Origin: Actinomadura chibensis NBRC 106107
GTDB lineage: Bacteria; Actinomycetota; Actinomycetes; Streptosporangiales; Streptosporangiaceae
NCBI RefSeq assembly: GCF_001552135.1
Contig: NZ_BCQP01000066.1
Span: 1 to 64,000 of the forward strand
Length of the DNA: 64,000 bases
Direction: 5' to 3'
In this document: in pieces, positions 59,001-64,000 of the stretch
Numbering within the stretch: position 1 is the first letter of the stretch
Layout: each line of letters opens with the position of its first letter
Notes under the pieces: model-generated
What the model saw: the letters and a program-made list of their open reading frames with translations, nothing else
Told to the model about the DNA's origin: nothing
Database searches by the model: none
Translations under genes and position numbers: made by a program

Positions 59001-60221
59001 ATGCTGAGAGAGCTGGTGGCGGCGAGCCACCTGATGTCGATGGAGCAGTTGCCGGACGCGGTGGCCTTCCACGCCGCGGACGCGGGTCTGCACGACACGC
59101 TGATCTACGTCGTCGACCTGCAGCAGACGGTGCTGCGCCTGGTCACCGGGAAGGGGCCGGACGCCCGCCGCGACCCCGGGGCGGAGATCGCGGAGTACAA
59201 GGTCGACGGGACGATCGCGGGCCGCGCGTTCCAGACCCTCCGGCCGGTGACCGGCCAGGCGTTCGACGACGGTACGTGCCAGTACTGGCTGCCGATCCTC
59301 GACGGGTCCGAGCGGATCGGCGTGCTCAGGGTCACGATCCCCGCCGAGGACGACCGGGCGAAGGAGGACGCCGAGTACCTCGCGGGCCTGGTCGCGCTGA
59401 TGATCGTCAGCAAGGGCCCCTACAGCGACTCGCTCTCCCGGCTCGTGCGCACCCGGGACATGTCGGTGTCCGCCGAGATGCAGTGGCGGCTGCTGCCGCC
59501 GACCACCTTCGCCAACGACCTGGTGGTCATCGGCGCCGCCCTGGAACCCGCGTACGAGCTCGGCGGCGACACCTTCGACTACGCCCTCGCCGGGGACACC
59601 GTCCATCTCGCGATCTTCGACGCGATGGGCCACGACACCACGGCGGGGCTGACGTCCAACCTCGCCATCGCGGCCTGCCGCAACAGCCGCCTCCAGGGCG
59701 CGGGCCTCATCGAGACCGGGCAGGCGATCGAGGCGGTCCTCGCCGAGCAGGACGGGAACGGCCGCTTCGTCACCGCCGTGCTGGCCGAACTGGACCTGCG
59801 GTCGGGGTTCCTGTCCTGGATCTCGCACGGCCACCCGCCGCCCGTGGTCATCCGCGACGGCCGCTGGGTGACGACCCTGGAGTGCCGCCCCGGCGCGCCG
59901 CTCGGGACGGAGCTCGGCGACACCCCCGAACTGTGCAGCGAGCAGCTCCAACCCGGCGACCGCGTCATCCTCTACAGCGACGGGATCGTCGAGGCCCGCG
60001 ACCCGGAGAAGCAGGAGTTCGGGCTCGAACGGTTCGTCGACTTCATCATCAAGCGGGAGGCGGACGGGCTGCCCGTCCCGGAGACGCTGCGGCGCCTCAT
60101 CCACAGCATCCTCGAACACCACTCCGGACGCCTCGACGACGACGCGACCGTCCTGCTCGTCGAGTGGCACGGGCCGTCCGGGGACAGCGCCCGGGCGCGG
60201 GAGCGGCAGTTGCAGACCTGA
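59001..60221 (+). CDS. GAF-like sensor fused to SpoIIE/PP2C phosphatase
   Basis: A 406-residue protein with a GAF-like N-terminus (about 1-140) and a PP2C/SpoIIE phosphatase domain (about 165-390). Metal-binding motifs are ELGGDTFDY, AIFDAMGHD and LDDDATVLLV. It dephosphorylates Ser/Thr, often of anti-anti-sigma factors. Its neighbour is a Ser/Thr kinase. Start ATG 59001. It converges on the M50 gene with three bases between the stops. Confidence 0.9.
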   Translation: MLRELVAASHLMSMEQLPDAVAFHAADAGLHDTLIYVVDLQQTVLRLVTGKGPDARRDPGAEIAEYKVDGTIAGRAFQTLRPVTGQAFDDGTCQYWLPILDGSERIGVLRVTIPAEDDRAKEDAEYLAGLVALMIVSKGPYSDSLSRLVRTRDMSVSAEMQWRLLPPTTFANDLVVIGAALEPAYELGGDTFDYALAGDTVHLAIFDAMGHDTTAGLTSNLAIAACRNSRLQGAGLIETGQAIEAVLAEQDGNGRFVTAVLAELDLRSGFLSWISHGHPPPVVIRDGRWVTTLECRPGAPLGTELGDTPELCSEQLQPGDRVILYSDGIVEARDPEKQEFGLERFVDFIIKREADGLPVPETLRRLIHSILEHHSGRLDDDATVLLVEWHGPSGDSARARERQLQT

Positions 60222-60224
60222 CCG

Positions 60225-61559
60225 TCACGGCTGCGGCGCGGGCCCCCGCACGTACCGGACGGCCCACCGCCCGAGCCCGCGCGCGATGCCGAACAGGATC
60301 AGCGCGACACCGGCCAGCGGCAGGACGAGCAGGACGATCTGCAACCCCGAGGTGATCAGTTCGAGCGCGCCCGCGCCCCGCGACGCCTCCGCCGCGAGCC
60401 GCTGGATCATCCACCAGTCCTTGGAGACGAGCGCCGGGACCTGGCTGATGATGAGGCCGAGCTGGAGCAGCAGCACCGGGATGATCGTCAGCACCCAGAT
60501 CGTGACGAAGATCTGCGGCCAGCGCTTGAGGTCGTCCAGCCGGGCGTCGGCGGGGCGGCGCAGCAGCGTCCGGCGCAGGATCGGCCCGATGTACTTGAAC
60601 AGGTCGGGGATGCCGATCAGGTCGGACATGATGTAGTACCCGTCGAACCGCAGCGTCGGCAGCAGTTGCTGGATCATCTCCAGGTTGACGTACAGGACGG
60701 CGACGAGCAGCGGCTCGAACCCCGTCTGCAGGTAGGCGAGCGTCAGCCCGACGACGAAGAGGGCGTTGAAGTAGACGCCCGCGAGGTCGGTGCGGAGGCG
60801 TCCGCCGCGTCCGAGCCGGTACGACTCGGTGATGTCGGTGTAGAACGCGGGCCAGACGAGGTAGATGCCGCAGCCCATGACGCCGGGCCGCACGCCCCCG
60901 TACCGGCAGGCCGTCGCGTGCCCGACCTCGTGGAACGCGCAGGACGCGACGCCGAGCCCCATGACCAGCAGGATGCTGACCGGGTTCATGATCGCCGTGG
61001 TGATCGCGTCCACCATGGAGCGGGTGGTGAGCAGCCACGTCTCGGCGGCGCCGAACGCGGCGAGCATCGCGATCAGCACGACCGGCCGGAACAGCCAGCC
61101 GAACAGCCCGCCGACGAACCAGGTGAACGACTCGGGCAGGACCGCGACGCGGAACTTCAGCCCGAGGAACGGGTCGGCCTTCACCGGCTGGGCGGGGGTG
61201 CCGTCGCTGTAGGTCGTGACGCCGAGCGGGGCGAGCTTGCGGTCGGCCAGGTAGACGACCTGCTCGCCGGTGAGCCGCGCGCCCGCCTGCTCGCTCACCG
61301 CCGCGGCGACCCGGTCGAGGGCCGCGGCGGCGTCGCCGCCCGCGAGGTCGCGGTGCTCGTGCAGCGCCTTCGCGACGAGGAACAGCAGCGGCGGCAGCCG
61401 GACGAGCTGCCCGTTGGGCAGCCGGACGAGCTCGGGCGGCTCCCGGTAGCCGGAGTTCTTGAACTCCCCGACCAGCTCGGCGCCGTCGACGAGGGCGGGC
61501 AGCGTGAGGGCGGCGGGCGGCTCGGCGCCGTCCACGGCCGGGGTCGCCGGGGTGCCCAT
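60225..61559 (-). CDS. RRE-like (PqqD-type) domain fused to M50 membrane metalloprotease
   Basis: A 444-residue protein. Residues about 25-115 form a small winged-helix-like domain with the PqqD/RiPP-recognition pattern (YREPPELVRLPNGQLVRLPPLLFLVAKAL...). A polytopic M50 (site-2-type) protease follows: zinc ligands His210 and His214 (FHEVGHATA) and Asp306 (LRFDGYYIMSD). About 8-9 membrane helices. Its ATG overlaps the stop of the upstream small peptide gene (TGATG, 61561-61557). It probably recognises and cleaves or exports the two leader peptides encoded just upstream. Confidence 0.82.
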   Translation of the reverse strand: MGTPATPAVDGAEPPAALTLPALVDGAELVGEFKNSGYREPPELVRLPNGQLVRLPPLLFLVAKALHEHRDLAGGDAAAALDRVAAAVSEQAGARLTGEQVVYLADRKLAPLGVTTYSDGTPAQPVKADPFLGLKFRVAVLPESFTWFVGGLFGWLFRPVVLIAMLAAFGAAETWLLTTRSMVDAITTAIMNPVSILLVMGLGVASCAFHEVGHATACRYGGVRPGVMGCGIYLVWPAFYTDITESYRLGRGGRLRTDLAGVYFNALFVVGLTLAYLQTGFEPLLVAVLYVNLEMIQQLLPTLRFDGYYIMSDLIGIPDLFKYIGPILRRTLLRRPADARLDDLKRWPQIFVTIWVLTIIPVLLLQLGLIISQVPALVSKDWWMIQRLAAEASRGAGALELITSGLQIVLLVLPLAGVALILFGIARGLGRWAVRYVRGPAPQP

Positions 61560-61816
61560 CAGCCGTGCTGCTGGACGACGGTGCCCGGGACGCAGGTCAG
61601 CGAGGAGTACGGCGCCTGCGCGAACAGGCCCGTCCCGAGGAGGCCGGCGGTGCCGGGGGAGTTGGTCGCCTGGCAGGCGTAGACGATCGTGGTGTCGCCG
61701 TCCCCGGCCCCGCCGAGCGGCGCCATGGCCGACAGCGGCAGCCGTCCGGGCAGGACCTCGGCGCAGAGGCCGTCGAGGTCGGCGAAGGTGAGCGTGCGAG
61801 GGTGCGTGTGGCTCAT
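61559..61816 (-). CDS. Putative RiPP precursor peptide 2
   Basis: An 85-residue peptide with a leader (LTFADLDGLCAEVLPGRLPLSAMAPLGG) and a core of about 48 residues with two cysteines (ACQATN...SSLTC), ending in TVVQQHG. The leader shares D-L-D-x-L...EVLPxR...LS with precursor 1, and both leaders end in a Gly-Gly pair. The core pattern CQAxN...GL.G.GL...SSxTC is shared too. It is translationally coupled to the RRE-M50 protease. I do not recognise a known RiPP class; there is no modification enzyme beside it. Confidence 0.6.
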   Translation of the reverse strand: MSHTHPRTLTFADLDGLCAEVLPGRLPLSAMAPLGGAGDGDTTIVYACQATNSPGTAGLLGTGLFAQAPYSSLTCVPGTVVQQHG

Positions 61817-61866
61817 CGGATCGCTTTCGCGTCGTGTGGAGTCATGGGGAAAGGGCCGTGAAAGGG

Positions 61867-61900
61867 GGGAAGGGCCGACGGGAGAACGCCGGCCCTTCCC
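61867..61900 (-). terminator. Perfect hairpin between the two precursor genes
   Basis: GGGAAGGGCCG (61867-61877) pairs over 11 bp with CGGCCCTTCCC (61890-61900), 12-base loop, in the 120-base gap after precursor 1 and before precursor 2. It is a likely attenuator or mRNA-stability hairpin that would let precursor 1 be made in excess. Confidence 0.65.
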
Positions 61901-61936
61901 ATACGGGCCAGGGGCCCGCTTTCATGCCATGCCGGA

Positions 61937-62227
61937 TCAGTGACCCGAGACCACCGAGCTGCTCGCGCAGGTGAACGAGGAGGTCGGGTTGTTGGAGCTG
62001 AGCCCCAGCGCGCCGATGAGCCCGCCCTGCGGGTTGTTGTTGATGGCCTGGCAGTTCGGCACGACCGCGGTGGTGCCGCCGCCGTGGCCGCCGCCACCGT
62101 GGTTGAAGTTGAGGTTGCTGTTGTCGTTGTCGCTGCCGCCACCGACGAGAAGGGTGGACAGCACGGCGCGCTCCGGCAGGACCTCGCCGGCCAGCTTGTC
62201 CAGCTCGGTGTAGCTGAAGGACTTCAT
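61937..62227 (-). CDS. Putative RiPP precursor peptide 1
   Basis: A 96-residue peptide. Leader SYTELDKLAGEVLPERAVLSTLLVGG, then an Asn/Gly/His-rich segment (NFNHGGGGHGGG) and a core with two cysteines (NCQAINNN...SSFTC) ending VVSGH. It is paralogous to precursor 2. The ATG at 62227 has AAGGA upstream, giving good translation. Its mRNA leader can fold a hairpin CGCCTCG/CGAGGCG (62289-62305). It is probably the first gene of the operon precursor 1-precursor 2-protease. Confidence 0.62.
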   Translation of the reverse strand: MKSFSYTELDKLAGEVLPERAVLSTLLVGGGSDNDNSNLNFNHGGGGHGGGTTAVVPNCQAINNNPQGGLIGALGLSSNNPTSSFTCASSSVVSGH

Positions 62228-62458
62228 GTGGTTCCTTTTCTCCTTGTCACGCCCGGATCTCAAGGTGGATACCGGATGTCCCTTCTCCCGCCTCGGGTCG
62301 AGGCGAGATAGCTCTACGTATAGCAGATGTGACGGACGGTGGCCAACACGGGGCGTGACGGCGATTCCACGGCCGCGGCTCTCGCGCATGCCGCGCCCAC
62401 GGTGGGTAGTACCGGGTCGTCCGAACGGAGAACGATGGGCTGACCAGGGGGAGCGGGA

Positions 62459-62995
62459 ATGGCCGACAGGAGTTTCAGCATCGACGTCGCGGCGATCCGG
62501 GACAGGGCCCGGCAGAAGATGGCGGACGGCCCCGTCACGGAGGGCTACCGGCGCAGCGCCGACGAGGTCATCGGCGTGCTGAACGACGTGCTAGCCACCG
62601 AGATCGTCTGCTGGATGCGCTACTCCCGGCACGCGATCAGCGCCTCCGGGATCGACCGGGCGCAGGTCGCGGCGGAGTTCAGCGAGCACGCCGACGAGGA
62701 GCGCGACCACGCGATGCGCGCGGCGGAGCGGATCAACCAGCTCGGCGGCGAGCCGGACTTCAACCCCGACACGATCACGACGCGCTCGCACACGACCTAC
62801 GACACCTTCGACGACTCCGACCTGAAGGGAATGCTGCAGGACAACCTCGTCGCGGAGCGCATCGTCATCGAGTCCTACCAGGAGATAATCCGCTGGCTCG
62901 GGGACGGCGACGTGACCACCCGGCGGCTGATGGAGCACATCCTCGAAGAGGAGGAGGAACACGCCGACGACCTCATCGACCTCCTCGGATACTGA
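62459..62995 (+). CDS. Bacterioferritin/ferritin-like protein
   Basis: A 178-residue four-helix protein of the ferritin superfamily: ATEIVCWMRYSRHAI, HADEERDHAMRAAERINQLGGEPDFNP, LVAERIVIESYQEIIRWLG and LEEEEEHADDLIDLL. The di-iron Glu/His pattern (E...ExxH...E...ExxH) is present, so iron storage or oxidation is likely. It may instead be a Dps-like member. ATG at 62459 with GGGGGAG upstream; divergent from the peptide operon. Confidence 0.85.
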   Translation: MADRSFSIDVAAIRDRARQKMADGPVTEGYRRSADEVIGVLNDVLATEIVCWMRYSRHAISASGIDRAQVAAEFSEHADEERDHAMRAAERINQLGGEPDFNPDTITTRSHTTYDTFDDSDLKGMLQDNLVAERIVIESYQEIIRWLGDGDVTTRRLMEHILEEEEEHADDLIDLLGY

Positions 62996-63103
62996 CGATT
63001 CCGCGGGACGAAGAAGGCGTTCGGACGGGACATCCTTGACCGAATCTTGACGGGCCCCTCGGGCGGCGGCGATTCGCTTCGTCGGGACGGGTATCGAGCC
63101 CGC

Positions 63104-64000
63104 ATGGAATTCGGATACACGCTGCTCTGCGAGCAGACGCCGCCAAAGCAACTCGTCACCGACCTGGTCGAGGCGGAGGACGCCGGGTTCGACTACTCGG
63201 TCATCTCCGACCACTACTTCCCGTGGCTGGAGGACCAGGGCCATTCGGCCTACGCGTGGTCGGTCCTCGGCGCGCTCGCCCAGGCCACCGGCCGCATCCC
63301 GCTGATGACGTTCGTGACCTGCCCGATCATGCGCTACCACCCGGCGGTGGTGGCGCAGAAGGCCGCCACGATGGGCGTCCTGTCGGACGGCAGGTTCACG
63401 CTCGGGCTCGGCGCGGGCGAGAACCTCAACGAGCACGTCGTGGGGCGCGGCTGGCCCTCGGTGGACGTCCGGCACGAGATGTTCGAGGAGGCCGTCGAGA
63501 TCATCAGGGCCCTCCTCGGCGGCGGCTACGTCAACTACCGCGGCCGCCACTTCACCGTCGACTCCGCGAAGGTGTACGACCTGCCGGACCAGCCCGTCCG
63601 GATCGGGATGGCCGCGTTCGGCCCGCGCGCCGGACGGCTCGCCGCCCGGCACGCCGACCTGATGATCTCCGACCAGCCCATCGGGGAGGTCGTCGACCTG
63701 TTCCACGGGGAGGGCGGCGCGGGGAAGCCCGTCTACGGGCAGATCCCCGTCGCGTTCGGGAGCGACGTCGAGGAGTGCAAGCGGCGGGCGCACCGCATCT
63801 GGCGGTTCTCGGTGCCCGCCTGGAAGGTCATGGCCGAGCTGCCGGGGCCGAAGAACTTCGAGGCGGCGGCGAAGACCGTCCGTCCGGAGGACGTCGCCGA
63901 GGCCGTCCCGTGCGGGGACGACGTGGACGACTACGTCCGGGCCGTCCAGAAGTGGGCGGACGCGGGCTTCACCCACATCGCCTTCTGCCAGTCAGGCCCG
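63104..64000 (+). CDS. LLM-class F420-dependent oxidoreductase (partial, runs off the window)
   Basis: ATG at 63104 opens a frame to the window end (299 residues visible, no stop). It begins MEFGYTLLCEQTPPKQLV and has DHYFPWLEDQGHS, FVTCPIMRYHPAVVAQKAATMGVLSDGRFTLGLGAGENLNEHVVG and a late ADAGFTHIAFCQSG. This is the TIGR03557 group of luciferase-like F420-dependent enzymes related to F420-dependent glucose-6-phosphate dehydrogenase. Family length (about 310-320) suggests only a few residues are missing. Confidence 0.88.
   Translation, partial: MEFGYTLLCEQTPPKQLVTDLVEAEDAGFDYSVISDHYFPWLEDQGHSAYAWSVLGALAQATGRIPLMTFVTCPIMRYHPAVVAQKAATMGVLSDGRFTLGLGAGENLNEHVVGRGWPSVDVRHEMFEEAVEIIRALLGGGYVNYRGRHFTVDSAKVYDLPDQPVRIGMAAFGPRAGRLAARHADLMISDQPIGEVVDLFHGEGGAGKPVYGQIPVAFGSDVEECKRRAHRIWRFSVPAWKVMAELPGPKNFEAAAKTVRPEDVAEAVPCGDDVDDYVRAVQKWADAGFTHIAFCQSGP

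Overview
The window is very high-GC DNA with dense, overlapping genes, leaderless-looking starts, ATGA/GTGA start-stop overlaps, a conservon, a sigR-rsrA pair and F420-type enzymes. This indicates a filamentous actinobacterium, most likely of the Actinomadura/Thermomonosporaceae or a related Streptosporangiales lineage (inference from gene content, not from a marker gene). It looks chromosomal. I see no rRNA, phage, insertion sequence or CRISPR array.

Layout. 1-1740: end of an unknown gene, moaE, a membrane PDZ/Lon-like protease and an initiator tRNA. 1753-5606: a glycopeptide-resistance-like (van) operon read leftward (cytoplasmic VanXY-type peptidase, alanine racemase, D-Ala-D-X ligase, sensor kinase) in which the response regulator has collapsed to 26 codons. 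5791-11169: an acyl-CoA ligase and a proline-catabolism unit (PucR-type regulator, proline dehydrogenase, P5C dehydrogenase). 11330-14213: a second identical initiator tRNA, a gene-poor stretch, an antiporter and small proteins. 14329-22910: a rightward lipid-metabolism cluster (fatty-acyl-AMP ligase, a hydrolase/degenerate-ligase fusion, P450, SDR, carboxylesterase). 22918-34845: housekeeping genes (lhgO, hisN, rsgA, aroA), a kinase, a sigL-like sigma/anti-sigma pair, a DoxX protein and an SRAP protein. 35914-37052: sigR-rsrA with a perfect sigma-R autoregulatory promoter and two in-frame starts. 37073-44669: epimerase, two tandem membrane HD/HD-GYP proteins, a CopD-like protein and an SPFH protein. 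44641-48574: a complete conservon (cvnA-E). 48922-53384: AraC and LysR regulators, a secreted papain-like protease pair and a monooxygenase-fold membrane protein. 53385-56902: a three-gene operon of non-haem iron hydroxylase, methyltransferase and carnitine-acyltransferase homologue. 57100-60221: a Ser/Thr kinase and a GAF-PP2C phosphatase. 60225-62227: two paralogous leader peptides feeding an RRE-like/M50 membrane protease. 62459-64000: ferritin-like protein and a truncated luciferase-like oxidoreductase.

The most interesting parts are: (i) the two-precursor RiPP-like system with a fused recognition-domain/M50 protease at 60225-62227; (ii) the hydroxylase-methyltransferase-acyltransferase operon at 53385-56902, which could make an acyl-carnitine-like metabolite; and (iii) the van-like operon with conserved 17-bp operators but a deleted response regulator.
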